Shown: piece after piece, positions 24,503 through 32,881 of the stretch | Position numbering within the stretch: position 1 is the first letter of the stretch | Layout of the letters: each line of letters opens with the position of its first letter | Origin: SCUD01 sp036824505 | GTDB taxonomy: Bacteria; Pseudomonadota; Gammaproteobacteria; Steroidobacterales; Steroidobacteraceae | NCBI GenBank assembly: GCA_036824505.1 | Contig: DAITAA010000008.1 | Span: 1-64,000, forward strand | Length of the DNA: 64,000 nucleotides | Direction of reading: 5' to 3' | Position numbers and translations under genes: made by a program | Notes under the pieces: generated by a model | Databases searched by the model: none | What the model was told of the DNA's origin: nothing | The model's input: the letters and a program-made list of their open reading frames with translations, nothing else

Positions 24503-25489
24503 TCAGCCGTCTTCCGCGGGCACGACGGCGATCTCGCCGCGATCGACGCGCTCGAGCAGCTTCTTCAACAGTCGATGCACCGCAAGAATTTCCGATTTGG
24601 TCAGGCCCATTTGCAGCTCGTTACCCGCGCGGCGGACGCCGCGTTTTTCCGCGAGATTCTTGCCGATCGCGGCGGGAACATAGCTGCGGCCTTCGAGCTG
24701 CCATTGCGCGAGCACGCCCAGGCGATCCGCCAGCAGTTGCGGTGTGATTTGGCGCAGGCGTTCGACCGTGTCGGCCGGAAGCCGGTTCACGCGCATATCC
24801 TTCCAGACCTCGCCGCGATCGCTTTCGCCCGACGCGAAGGCGACGCCGTGATCGATCGAAAATACGCGTGCGCCGACCTCCGCCTTGCCGAGCAGAAAGT
24901 TACCGAGGTTCGAGTCGCGATGCCTGATCAGGTACGTAAGCACGTTCAGCTGACCGATGTGGCGCGCATAGACCGGATCGGCAGCAAAACGCGCCGGGTC
25001 GTAGACGTCCGCGACTACCTTGATGTCGCTCAGCCAGTACTGCACCACGGCCAGCACCTGGTCGGCGGCGGAAAACGTGCGCGCGACGCCGGGGGAATAC
25101 TTCGCGAAATCCGGCAGCGGCACCATGCGCAGCGCAGTGGGCGGCACCACGTACTCGGCAGGATCGAGGAAGAGCTTCTGCAGTTCGTACGCCGCCAAGT
25201 CGTAGCGGGGGACGTTGTTGAAGGAGTCGGCGCCTGGTTCAGCCTTGCGCAACTTCACGCGCAGTGGTGGTGCCCCGCCGAAGGAGACTTCGGCCCGCAA
25301 GGTGATGTCGCCCTTGGCCTTGGGCCGGCTGATCTCCGCCTGCGTGATCACCAGCGGCTCCGCAGCTAGCAGCTGCTCGAGGTCGGCGACCGGTTGCCGA
25401 ATGTTGGCGTCCTGTGCCGCCGCTGTGCCGGCCAGTGCGAGCAGCAGTGCCGCGGCGAACAGACCCATCGGCCGGCGAATCGGTTGCAT
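24503..25489 (-). CDS. Exported HipA/FAM20-like kinase-fold protein
   Basis: The 328-residue protein has a clear Sec signal (LFAAALLLALAGTAAAQ). It contains a kinase-like core: LRVKLRK (candidate ATP Lys near 79-82), DLAAYELQKLF (Glu102 of helix C), LIRHRDSNLGNFLL (Asp192 and Asn197, the HxD..N catalytic loop) and FSIDHGVAF (Asp213, equivalent to DFG). These match the family including HipA and secretory FAM20C-type kinases, and here all catalytic positions seem present. It should act in the periplasm or outside the cell. ATG 25489 with AAAGGACG upstream is preferred to a longer start at 25531. It is co-transcribed with the phosphatase-pseudokinase gene, which begins 11 bases after its stop. 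Confidence 0.78.
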   Translation of the reverse strand: MQPIRRPMGLFAAALLLALAGTAAAQDANIRQPVADLEQLLAAEPLVITQAEISRPKAKGDITLRAEVSFGGAPPLRVKLRKAEPGADSFNNVPRYDLAAYELQKLFLDPAEYVVPPTALRMVPLPDFAKYSPGVARTFSAADQVLAVVQYWLSDIKVVADVYDPARFAADPVYARHIGQLNVLTYLIRHRDSNLGNFLLGKAEVGARVFSIDHGVAFASGESDRGEVWKDMRVNRLPADTVERLRQITPQLLADRLGVLAQWQLEGRSYVPAAIGKNLAEKRGVRRAGNELQMGLTKSEILAVHRLLKKLLERVDRGEIAVVPAEDG

Positions 25490-25579
25490 CTGTCTTCGTC
25501 CTTTGGAACGCCTCAAGGATAGGAAATTCAAACTGCCTTTCCAAGTGCGCGGGGATGATTTCTCACCTGTGCTTACGGC

Positions 25580-25585
25580 TATACT
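25580..25585 (+). promoter_or_regulatory. -10 box (TATACT) of the lipoprotein gene
   Basis: TATACT lies 34 bases before the ATG at 25620, in the 130-base space between divergent genes. A -35 match is weak. Confidence 0.35.
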
Positions 25586-25619
25586 TTAGTACTTGAAGGG
25601 GTTGTCCGGAGGATTGGCC

Positions 25620-26159
25620 ATGAAGCTTCGTTCATCTGGAATCGGGGGTGTTCTGGTCTGCGTTCTGGCGCTCGCGCTGCCCGGCTGCGGTGGCGAAGGG
25701 AAGGGCACGCCGGCGGAGCAGGAGTCCGCCGCGGCCGAAAGCGCGGGCGGTCCGGGCTTGGATGTGTGCGCCCTGCTGAGCTCCGAACAGGTTTCCACCG
25801 TGCTGCCCGGCCACGACGGGGGAACGGTCATGCATTCTGGCGGGTCGCTCCTGAAGGGAGTCGACGCCTATCAATGTTCCTACGCGAAGATTGCGGGCAG
25901 TGACATGCAGCTGCTGAACGTGATCCTCAACGTGGCCACGACTGACGAGTTGTTCGCCGAGATCAAGCCGACGGGGTCGGAAAGTGGGGAGGCGATCCCG
26001 CTCGGGGACGGCGGGTGGTCACGCGGCGATAAGGAAGACTGGAAAATCACCGTCACGAAGGACCGCACGGTTATCGACCTGGAGTTGATTGCGCCCACGG
26101 CGCAGGAGCAATCGGCGCAGTTGCTGGAACTTGCCAGGAGCATCGTAGGGAAAGTCTAG
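25620..26159 (+). CDS. DUF3558-like lipoprotein
   Basis: The 179-residue lipoprotein (LALPGC, Cys22) has a low-complexity Gly/Glu/Ala linker followed by LDVCALLSSEQVSTVLPG and YQCSYAKI. The cysteine in DVCALLS and the second one in CSY are the pattern of DUF3558-type small envelope lipoproteins, where they form a disulfide. Function unknown. The ATG at 25620 follows CCGGAGGATTGG, an excellent ribosome site. It is divergent from the exported kinase operon (131 bases between starts), so a shared regulatory region is possible. Confidence 0.75.
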   Translation: MKLRSSGIGGVLVCVLALALPGCGGEGKGTPAEQESAAAESAGGPGLDVCALLSSEQVSTVLPGHDGGTVMHSGGSLLKGVDAYQCSYAKIAGSDMQLLNVILNVATTDELFAEIKPTGSESGEAIPLGDGGWSRGDKEDWKITVTKDRTVIDLELIAPTAQEQSAQLLELARSIVGKV

Positions 26160-26266
26160 GATTACAGGCGGGCGCGGCCTCTCCGGCGAATGCGCAACGG
26201 ACAGAGCGGGGACGGATCGCCACGAATTAGACTACGCTGCCAATCAGAATCTCGCGGAGGTGTGTC

Positions 26267-26668
26267 ATGAAGGGTTTCATCGGTGACGTCGAAGATCGGG
26301 CAGAGAAGAACACGGATTTCCGGCGTGTGATCTATACGGGCAAACATCTTCAACTGGTTTTGATGTCGCTGAAGCCGGGCGAGGACATTGGGGAGGAAGT
26401 GCATCACGATGGTGACCAGTTCTTCCGTATCGAATCGGGCGAGGGCGAAGCCTTGATCGACGGCAAGCGATCGAGGATCAAAGGTGACGACGCTGTTCTC
26501 GTTCCAGCAGGCGCGCGCCACAACATCATCAACAGTGGTGACAAGCCGTTGCGGTTCTACACTCTCTACGGGCCTCCCGAACATCGGGACGGAACGGTGC
26601 ATGCGACCAAGGCCGATGCGCAACGCATGAAAGAGCATTTTGACGGCAAGACCACCGAAGCCGCATAG
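26267..26668 (+). CDS. Small single-domain cupin
   Basis: The 133-residue protein is one cupin barrel. Motif 1 is EEVHHDGDQFFRIESGEGEA (two His and a Glu available for metal) and motif 2 is LVPAGARHNIINSG (third His). There is no signal peptide, so it is cytoplasmic. Such cupins are dioxygenases, isomerases or mannose-6-phosphate-isomerase-like proteins; the substrate is unknown. The ATG at 26267 follows GGAGGTGTG. It is monocistronic, with 107 bases to the upstream lipoprotein gene. Confidence 0.85.
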   Translation: MKGFIGDVEDRAEKNTDFRRVIYTGKHLQLVLMSLKPGEDIGEEVHHDGDQFFRIESGEGEALIDGKRSRIKGDDAVLVPAGARHNIINSGDKPLRFYTLYGPPEHRDGTVHATKADAQRMKEHFDGKTTEAA

Positions 26669-26835
26669 CCGCTTGCCCGCGAACCGCGTGTCCTGCCATG
26701 CGGCCTGCTGGCCCATATCAGGCAATGCCCAATGCCAGCGCCGCCGCGTTATGTCATGTCAAGAAATTGACCCGCTGCGATTGGCGGCGTACAAGACGCG
26801 AAGCGCGGCGTTCGTCGGCGCAAGGGGAGACAAAA

Positions 26836-28515
26836 ATGAAGCACAAGTTATTCGCGATTCTCGCCGTGGGACTGCTGCTCGGCCCGATTGGCGCGTGGGC
26901 GGCTCCACGCCCAACGGTAAATATTCAGATCTTGAATGTGTCGGACTGGCACGGCCAGCTCGACCCAATTGCGGTCGGTGCCACCCAGGTCGGCGGCGCA
27001 GCGGTAATCGCTGCCTATTGGCAGGCGGATCGGGCAGCTAACCCCAATACCCTTACCCTCACCGGAGGTGACGCGGTTGGCGCCACACCGCCGGTTTCGA
27101 GTTTCTTCGCAGATGTACCCACCATCGAGGCCATGAACATGATGGGCTTCCAGGTGGATACATTCGGCAACCACAACTTCGATAGCGGCCTGACCCGCTT
27201 GCAGGACCAGATCAACCTGGCAGACTTCCAGTACGTATCCGCGAATCTACTGAACCGGGATGCCAACCTGACCGGCGTCAAGGATTTTGCGATCTTTGAC
27301 GTGGGTGGAGTAAAAGTCGGCGTGATTGGTCTGACCAACCCTGAGGCGCCCACGCTGGTATTCCCCGGAAACTTTGGCACGATCGTCCCGACCGACCCGG
27401 TCAAGGCTGCGATCAAAGCGCGCGGGGCCGCCAAGGATGCCGGCGCCGAGATAGTGATTGTGATCTGCCATATGGGCGTCACGGGCTTCAATACGGATGG
27501 ATCTCCGTTCGGTCCGCTGGTTGACTTCGCCAATTCAGTCAATAGAGACAAGAAGAATAAGACCGACAAGATTGATGTAATCGTCGGCGACCATACCGAT
27601 ATTCAGTACAGTGGCATCATCAACGGCGCACTCGTCTACGAGAACCTCAGCAAAGGCCTGACCTATGCCAAGGCGGTTTTGACGGTTGATGCTGCAAACC
27701 ACAAGATCCTTAACCGTTCGGTCAGCTTCGTCACACCGCTTGCCAGTGCGGTCACGCCCGACCCCGCGATTGCGGCGCTCGTCGCCAGCTATCGCACGCA
27801 GCTGGCGCCTTTTCTTAGCACGGTGGTTGGTTTTTCCACCCGCTTCATCCCGCGAGCGGACGCGTGCGGCAATTCTGCCGGACGCACCTGTGAGTCGCTG
27901 GTGGGGAATGTGACTACCGACTCCATGCGCACCCGTTATAGCGTTGACTTTGCAATCACGAACTCTGGAGGCCTGCGAGCCGACCTGACCTGCCCGACAA
28001 CGGACTCCGCGACCGACTTCTGTCCGCCCTATACACCTGCTCCGTACCCCATCACACGCGGACAGGTTCTGACGGTTCTGCCGTTTGGCAACGTAGTGGT
28101 CACACTGTCTGTCAATGGCGCTGAGTTGAAGACCATGTTGGAAAACGGCGTCTCGGCCATGCCGGGTGTGAATGGACGCTTTCCGCAAGTCTCCGGCCTG
28201 TGCTTCAGCTATGACATCTCAGCCGCAGCCGGGAGTCGCGTCACCGGTGCCGTGCGGCAGGCCGGAGATGGCTCTTGCACCGGTGGGGCTGTTGATCTTA
28301 CCGCCGCTTCGACGTACACCATCGCCGAGAATGACTTCATGGCGGAGGGCGGCGACGGGTATCCGAACTTCGCCAGTCGAGTAGTGACCCGCGAGATCAT
28401 GGACCAGGTCCTGGCCGACTACGTCACTGCCTCGAGCCCGATCGCGCCCGCGATTCAGGGTCGCATTGGTTGCACAACCAGCGGTGCTACAGCCTGCCCG
28501 GTCGTGGTTCCATAG
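26836..28515 (+). CDS. Secreted 5'-nucleotidase (UshA/CpdB-like)
   Basis: The 559-residue product has a Sec signal ending GAWA. The N-terminal calcineurin-like metallophosphoesterase domain has SDWHGQL (Asp37, His39), TGGDAVG, FGNHNFD (111-116) and VGDHTD. The C-terminal nucleotidase domain has NSGGLRADL and VLPFGNVVVTLSVNG (substrate-binding 5_nucleotid_C). It hydrolyses nucleotides or UDP-sugars in the periplasm, releasing nucleosides and phosphate. Extra cysteines (ACGNSAGRTCESL, CPTTDSATDFCPP) suggest disulfides suited to that compartment. The ATG at 26836 follows AAGGGGAGA. A symmetrical terminator follows the stop. Confidence 0.92.
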   Translation: MKHKLFAILAVGLLLGPIGAWAAPRPTVNIQILNVSDWHGQLDPIAVGATQVGGAAVIAAYWQADRAANPNTLTLTGGDAVGATPPVSSFFADVPTIEAMNMMGFQVDTFGNHNFDSGLTRLQDQINLADFQYVSANLLNRDANLTGVKDFAIFDVGGVKVGVIGLTNPEAPTLVFPGNFGTIVPTDPVKAAIKARGAAKDAGAEIVIVICHMGVTGFNTDGSPFGPLVDFANSVNRDKKNKTDKIDVIVGDHTDIQYSGIINGALVYENLSKGLTYAKAVLTVDAANHKILNRSVSFVTPLASAVTPDPAIAALVASYRTQLAPFLSTVVGFSTRFIPRADACGNSAGRTCESLVGNVTTDSMRTRYSVDFAITNSGGLRADLTCPTTDSATDFCPPYTPAPYPITRGQVLTVLPFGNVVVTLSVNGAELKTMLENGVSAMPGVNGRFPQVSGLCFSYDISAAAGSRVTGAVRQAGDGSCTGGAVDLTAASTYTIAENDFMAEGGDGYPNFASRVVTREIMDQVLADYVTASSPIAPAIQGRIGCTTSGATACPVVVP

Positions 28516-28532
28516 AACGTTTGCCGGTGCCA

Positions 28533-28574
28533 CAGACAGAAACCCCGGCCTTGGGCCGGGGTTTCTTTTGTCTG
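28533..28574. terminator. Long symmetrical terminator
   Basis: GAAACCCCGGCC (28539-28550), loop TTG and GGCCGGGGTTTC (28554-28565) form a perfect 12-bp stem. It is extended by CAGACA/TGTCTG outside and has a TTTT tract. It separates the converging nucleotidase and LamG genes. Confidence 0.92.
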
Positions 28575-28645
28575 CCCGAACGTGTCAGATATACGCCGCC
28601 GCGCCGGCGCTTGTTGACCGGCTGACCGGGCTGGCACTGCGCTCG

Positions 28646-29416
28646 TCACATCGCCGCCAGCGCGGCGATCTCCACTCTTGACAACGCCCGGTTATAGAGG
28701 CGGAAGTCATCCATTGCCCCCATCATCCAGTTATGAATGGGATCTTCAGGCCTCGTGTTGGGCTTGTTGTTGGCACCCACCGCCAGGGGGTAGTCATTCG
28801 CATCAAGGAGGCCCGAAACAACTCGCGAACCGCGTCGGACACCGTTGATGTAAACGCGCAGGTAGGTTCCATTGTACGTGCCGGCGACATGAACCCATCT
28901 ACCATCGTGAGGAACTTCAATGTCGCTGTCCACGGAGTATTGGATTCCGTTAACAATTACGCCACAGCGAAGTCGATAGGCCGTGCGCAGAGAATCATGA
29001 CCGTTGCGCACGTTCAGCCAATACGCTGCTGCCTTCTCTGCAATCTCCCAGTTGCGCTCATCGGTATCGGGTTCGGTGATCCTGATCCACGCGGCGATGG
29101 TGAATTTCGACAAGTCGAGAGACCGCTGTGCGCCGCTGCCGACATCGATCCGTTGCTGACGAAGGCGGTCAAAGACGAGGGATTGCCCGTTACCCGCGTG
29201 GCCCGGTTCCGTGACCGGCGGCTGGTCAAAGTTGACGGGCGTTCCATGGTTGCGCTTGCCGGATGCGTCCAGCACCAGGGTGGACGTTGTCCACGAGTCG
29301 AACGAGTAGGCCACCACGCGCCCGACGTTCAGGTCGTATGCGGAGGCCGGCCCGGTCTGGCCGAGCGCGAGGGCCGCCAGACTCATTGCGATCAAGAACC
29401 GCAAAGAACGCTTCAT
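28646..29416 (-). CDS. Secreted LamG-like lectin-fold protein
   Basis: The 256-residue protein has a Sec signal (cleavage near GPASA). It has one concanavalin/LamG-type jelly roll (Laminin_G_3): VVAYSFDSW, DASGKRNHGT, SLDLSKFTIAAWIRI, DGRWVHVAGTYNGTYLRVYINGV and MMGAMDDFRLYNRALSRVEI. This fold binds carbohydrate or calcium and commonly occurs on secreted enzymes; here it is alone. Partners are unknown. It has its own start region, and the GDT1 transporter gene lies 25 bases upstream on the same strand, so the two may share a transcript. Confidence 0.88.
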   Translation of the reverse strand: MKRSLRFLIAMSLAALALGQTGPASAYDLNVGRVVAYSFDSWTTSTLVLDASGKRNHGTPVNFDQPPVTEPGHAGNGQSLVFDRLRQQRIDVGSGAQRSLDLSKFTIAAWIRITEPDTDERNWEIAEKAAAYWLNVRNGHDSLRTAYRLRCGVIVNGIQYSVDSDIEVPHDGRWVHVAGTYNGTYLRVYINGVRRGSRVVSGLLDANDYPLAVGANNKPNTRPEDPIHNWMMGAMDDFRLYNRALSRVEIAALAAM

Positions 29417-29441
29417 GCCTGATCCCCTTTGCCGCGCCGCC

Positions 29442-30005
29442 CTAGATGGAAGTCGGCGCGACCAATGCCAGGACGCCGAGAATTGCGAACAGAGCTGCAG
29501 CCACCCAGCGCATCACCTTCATGTTGATCCGATGGGCCAGGGCTTCACCGATCAGGACAGCCGGTACGTTTGCCAGCATCATCCCCAGGGTCGTCCCGAG
29601 AACTACCTCGACGAGCGAATCGTAGCGGGCCGCCAGCGCGATCGTGGCGAGCTGGGTCTTGTCGCCCATTTCCACCAGAAAGAAGGCGATCAGCGTGACC
29701 AGGAAGACGCCGGCGCCCCGGAGGTTCGGATTGCCTTCGAACTTGTCGGCCTTCAACGCCCACGCGCCGAAGGCGAAGAACGCTATTGCCAGAATCCACC
29801 TCAGCGTTCGGGGAGCGACAAGGCTGGCGAGCCAGACCCCCAGATAACCGGCGAGAAAGTGATTGGCAAGGGTCGCGCAGAGGATCCCCAGAATGATCGA
29901 CGTCCGGTGTCTGAGCTTGGCCGCCAGCAGGAACGACAGCAACTGCGTCTTGTCGCCCATCTCGGCAACGGCGACCACCGCGGTTGAAATGGCGAAAGCT
30001 TCCAA
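29442..30005 (-). CDS. GDT1/TMEM165 family cation transporter
   Basis: The 187-residue inner-membrane protein has two inverted repeats, each with the family signature EMGDKTQL (first at Glu15-Leu22). About six or seven helices are expected. GDT1/TMEM165 and bacterial MneA-like homologues export Mn2+ or Ca2+ in exchange for protons. The likely start is TTG at 30005, preceded by CAGGATCAC; the frame is open to 30053. I looked upstream for a manganese riboswitch and did not find its conserved core. A small hairpin (TGAGGCA/TGCCTCA) lies near 30079-30098. Confidence 0.85.
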   Translation of the reverse strand: MEAFAISTAVVAVAEMGDKTQLLSFLLAAKLRHRTSIILGILCATLANHFLAGYLGVWLASLVAPRTLRWILAIAFFAFGAWALKADKFEGNPNLRGAGVFLVTLIAFFLVEMGDKTQLATIALAARYDSLVEVVLGTTLGMMLANVPAVLIGEALAHRINMKVMRWVAAALFAILGVLALVAPTSI

Positions 30006-30173
30006 GTGATCCTGCCACCTGCGATCGCGTCCACAACCAGCCGCCGGCAACATCCTGGCTGAGCTGCTGAGGCATCATTTTGCCTCATCGCACCGTCGTT
30101 CCGGTGAACTCTGGTATTGGTGCCTCGCGGTCTCTATGCGTGACCCCGATTATCGCGCGCGCATGAATCAGAG

Positions 30174-30224
30174 AGGCCCGGCGCCTTGCGGCGCCAGGCC
30201 TCGTCGTCCGGGGCCGAAGCCCCG
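30174..30224 (-). terminator. Two GC-rich hairpins
   Basis: AGGCCCGGCGCC/GGCGCCAGGCCT (30174-30201) and CGGGGC-CGAA-GCCCCG (30209-30224) lie side by side, 27 bases beyond the stop of the minus-strand gene at 30251. There is no T-tract, so they may act as processing or attenuation structures rather than a classical terminator. Confidence 0.5.
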
Positions 30225-30250
30225 CCGATTGATTACCCTCCAGGGGTCAG

Positions 30251-30964
30251 CTAGATGCAGTCTCCGCTGTTCTGGTTAACGATGCCGCTGGTGCCATTGC
30301 CTGTCCAGCACCATTCCTGCACCGACAGCCGGTCGATGTAAGTGACGGATGGGCCTTCGTCCACGTTGAGGAACCAATCGTTGGGGCTAGAGACGACGAC
30401 CTCACCTGCTGCATCGGCCAAAGCCACTGCCGCTGCCCACGTCATCTGCACGTTGTCTCTGAAAACCGTGCAGGGGTAGGAGCTCGCGCCGTTAATGAAG
30501 TCCGACGTGCGCCAGCCGTTCGTGTCCTCACCACTATTGCAGTAGTACGCTGACAGGAAGTACTGGTGATTTCCATTATTTTCATCTACGGTCCCCAGTG
30601 AAATGCGGGGCGCTCCCGCGCCGAGGTAACCCTTGGAATCGAATCCCAGGTGATCGATCGCGCCAAGGTGACGGCCCCTGAGGTCAACCAGCGTTTCGTT
30701 CGCGCCGTAGGTGTAGGCCGAAGCTCCGGCGGCCAGAGTCGGGCTCGTGGTAACGGTAACGACGATTCGGAGCGACTGAGCGTTCGCGTTCGACGTACCG
30801 CCACCGGGTGAAGAACCAACTGCGTCTGTCCATTGGATTGTTGCGCGACTCTTCACAAACGAGAGTTTCGGCTTCGACGAGGCTCCTTCCGCGACCGTGA
30901 CGGTCAGAGCAGCACTGGCGACGATCGCCACTATCGGGAGCAACTTGAGTTTGTTTCGCTTCAT
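30251..30964 (-). CDS. Secreted protein of unknown function
   Basis: The 237-residue protein has a signal peptide (LLPIVAIVASAALTVTVAEGA). The mature part is Gly/Ser/Thr-rich and looks all-beta, with cysteines in SAYYCNSGE, SSYPCTVF and the C-terminal QEWCWTGNG...SGDCI, which probably form disulfides. I do not recognise a family. The ATG at 30964 follows AAGAGG. It is likely periplasmic or surface-exposed. Confidence 0.65.
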   Translation of the reverse strand: MKRNKLKLLPIVAIVASAALTVTVAEGASSKPKLSFVKSRATIQWTDAVGSSPGGGTSNANAQSLRIVVTVTTSPTLAAGASAYTYGANETLVDLRGRHLGAIDHLGFDSKGYLGAGAPRISLGTVDENNGNHQYFLSAYYCNSGEDTNGWRTSDFINGASSYPCTVFRDNVQMTWAAAVALADAAGEVVVSSPNDWFLNVDEGPSVTYIDRLSVQEWCWTGNGTSGIVNQNSGDCI

Positions 30965-31324
30965 GATACTTGCCTCTTGCCGGGTCATCGCCCGGCAAAT
31001 GTGTAGGGATGGTTGAATGTGCCCGCTCAATGCGGGGCGCAGGGGTGCAGGGTGCGCCTGCCGGGAGCCAGGGTCAACAACCTCTGCGGCATTCTCGGCA
31101 GATTGGCGAGTCCGGGGGCGACCGTGACCAAGCGGAGCGCCGCCACCAGGCAAGGCACCGGCGGTCACTTGCCGGAGCCTCTCAATTTCCAGGCAAGTCA
31201 AGCAGGTTCGAGAACCGACGATTCGGCCCGGCGCGTGCTAGCGACGTGCCCAATCGGCGATACCAGTTGTGGACACCCCCAAAGGGGACTAAATTGCCAA
31301 CCCGGCGCCATCAGGCCTTGTTAA
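30965..31324. other. Intergenic region between divergent genes
   Basis: There is no credible gene in these 360 bases. It includes short inverted pieces (GCCCGC...GCGGGG near 31021-31035) and a relatively AT-rich stretch just before 31325 that may hold the promoter for the small lipoprotein gene. Confidence 0.5.
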
Positions 31325-31693
31325 ATGATACTCATGATTTCATCGCGAACCATGGCATTCGCATTGCTGGTCGGTATCGTTGGAGCGTGCTCGACGCAAG
31401 TGCCAATCACCGATGTAAAGGGCTCGTGTGCGGATGTCTACAACTCGCAGGTATGCACCTGGGCCAAGACGCAGGGCCATAACCTGGTCGAAGTTGGCGC
31501 CGCGGTACCCATCGCCAGTATTGAGAACTCGCCCGCGGACGCGCCGATGGTATGGCCGCCCGCTGCGGTCGCGGTCCTCGACATTCCGGAAGCAGCCCGA
31601 CAGAAAAGCGGTTTGGCGCATTTCACGATGTGCTGGGAAGTCGGCGGACACCCGCCCGTTGCGTTCCTCTCGGGGCTTACGAGCAGCATTTGA
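31325..31693 (+). CDS. Small lipoprotein of unknown function
   Basis: The 122-residue protein has a lipoprotein signal (IVGACST, Cys22). The mature part has four more cysteines (GSCADVYNSQVCTW and FTMCWEVGG) and a Pro-rich segment PMVWPPAAVAVLDIPEA. No family is recognised. Alternative ATGs at 31334 and 31352 would shorten the signal only slightly. It stands 62 bases upstream of a cupin gene and may form a small operon with it and the next secreted gene. Confidence 0.65.
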   Translation: MILMISSRTMAFALLVGIVGACSTQVPITDVKGSCADVYNSQVCTWAKTQGHNLVEVGAAVPIASIENSPADAPMVWPPAAVAVLDIPEAARQKSGLAHFTMCWEVGGHPPVAFLSGLTSSI

Positions 31694-31754
31694 ATAGCAG
31701 ATTGACGACCGGTATTCGCAGGATTGACATGAGTTGAATCAAGGAGTCCGTCTT

Positions 31755-32309
31755 ATGCACCAGTTCAATATCAGGCTTACGGCCTTCATTACGCCACTGA
31801 TTGCGGGGTTAGCGATAGTTGGGGCAAGTCCTGCGGCTTATGGCCAGGAGGCCGCCCCTGCCGCTGGCCCGATTGCAGTCAGTGAACTTGCTCCCGGTGT
31901 GACTGCCGAGGTCCTGGCCGCCGCCCCGTCTGTCGTCGCGCCGGGCCAGACTGTTTACGTCGCTCGGTTCGTTTTCCAGCCAGGCGCCGCGATCTTCCCG
32001 CATAGCCACCCGGGAACGACAGTGCTTGGGGTTGTTTCCGGCTCCTTTGGATGGACACTGAAAGCTGGTAAAGCGCATGTAATTCGCGGCGCGGGCGCCG
32101 GCGCCACCGGTCCGGTCGAAGAGCTGACCGAGCCGGGTGCGGACGTGGTCTTGAAAGCGGGAGACGCGATTTACTACGAGTCCGACGTCGTGCACACCGC
32201 TCGGGGTGCTGGCGACACGGAGTCCGTGATCCTCGGCTCGCTGGTGCTCAAGGCGGGTGCCCCGCTGCTGATGCCGGCCGACATGAAGATGGACGCGCCA
32301 GCGCCATAA
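31755..32309 (+). CDS. Secreted cupin-domain protein
   Basis: The 184-residue product has a signal peptide ending AAYGQ and a single cupin barrel: FVFQPGAAIFPHSHPGTTVLGVVSG (His pair for metal) and AGDAIYYESDVVHTARG (third His). Periplasmic cupins of this type are mostly uncharacterised. The ATG at 31755 follows AAGGAG. It differs from the cytoplasmic cupin at 26267 both in its signal peptide and in its motif spacing. It is followed 67 bases later by another small secreted protein gene. Confidence 0.82.
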   Translation: MHQFNIRLTAFITPLIAGLAIVGASPAAYGQEAAPAAGPIAVSELAPGVTAEVLAAAPSVVAPGQTVYVARFVFQPGAAIFPHSHPGTTVLGVVSGSFGWTLKAGKAHVIRGAGAGATGPVEELTEPGADVVLKAGDAIYYESDVVHTARGAGDTESVILGSLVLKAGAPLLMPADMKMDAPAP

Positions 32310-32376
32310 CGGCGCGTTCGCGATGCGCTCATCGCTGCTGGAAGTCCTTGCCAACTGATTAGAAGGATCAATAAAC

Positions 32377-32865
32377 ATGAATCGCAATACTTTCTTCTGT
32401 GCCGTGGGAATTGCCGGAGTGTGTCTGAGTTTGTCTGTCTCCGCGGCTGATCTGCCCAGGAGCGGAACATACTCCGGTCACTATGGTTGGACTTTCACGG
32501 GCCAAGTCCAGCAGCTGGGAGCAGACCGGACGGTCTATGCGGGTGTGGTGCCCGGCGTCATGTTCAATGACGAAGGCAAAGGCTTCATGCACAAGGCCCG
32601 GGTGGATTGCACTCTCTATAATGATGTCAATCAGGGACGTGCCAATGCGACCGGCACTTGCGTGGTGACGGATGCGGACGGGGACAAGATCTTTGTCGAG
32701 TGGAAATGCGAGGGTGTAATGCCGGCATGTCCGGGCACTGAACGTTTTGTGGGAGGGACCGGGAAATACACCGGTATCAGCGGCGACCAGAAGTTCCAGG
32801 GCAACTTCATCGGCAACACTGGCGCGGGCTGGTCTGACTGGAGCGGCGAGTACAAGCTTCCCTGA
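32377..32865 (+). CDS. Small secreted beta-barrel-like protein
   Basis: The 162-residue protein has a signal peptide (GVCLSLSVSAA). The mature chain has a repetitive beta pattern: SGTYSGHYGWTFTG, KARVDCTLYNDV, ATGTCVVTDADGDKIFVEW, GGTGKYTGISGDQKFQGNF. This resembles the allene-oxide-cyclase-like/dirigent-type barrels seen in secreted proteins of many soil bacteria, but the match is by eye only. Two cysteine pairs may form disulfides. No catalytic assignment is possible. It converges closely with the DUF4382 gene. Confidence 0.65.
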   Translation: MNRNTFFCAVGIAGVCLSLSVSAADLPRSGTYSGHYGWTFTGQVQQLGADRTVYAGVVPGVMFNDEGKGFMHKARVDCTLYNDVNQGRANATGTCVVTDADGDKIFVEWKCEGVMPACPGTERFVGGTGKYTGISGDQKFQGNFIGNTGAGWSDWSGEYKLP

Positions 32866-32881
32866 ACCGTGCTTCGGCGGC

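Noticed and set aside
30005..30170. Possible manganese (yybP-ykoY) riboswitch ahead of the GDT1 gene
   Set aside because: The conserved GGGGAGUA-type core and paired junction were not found. Only a simple hairpin is present.
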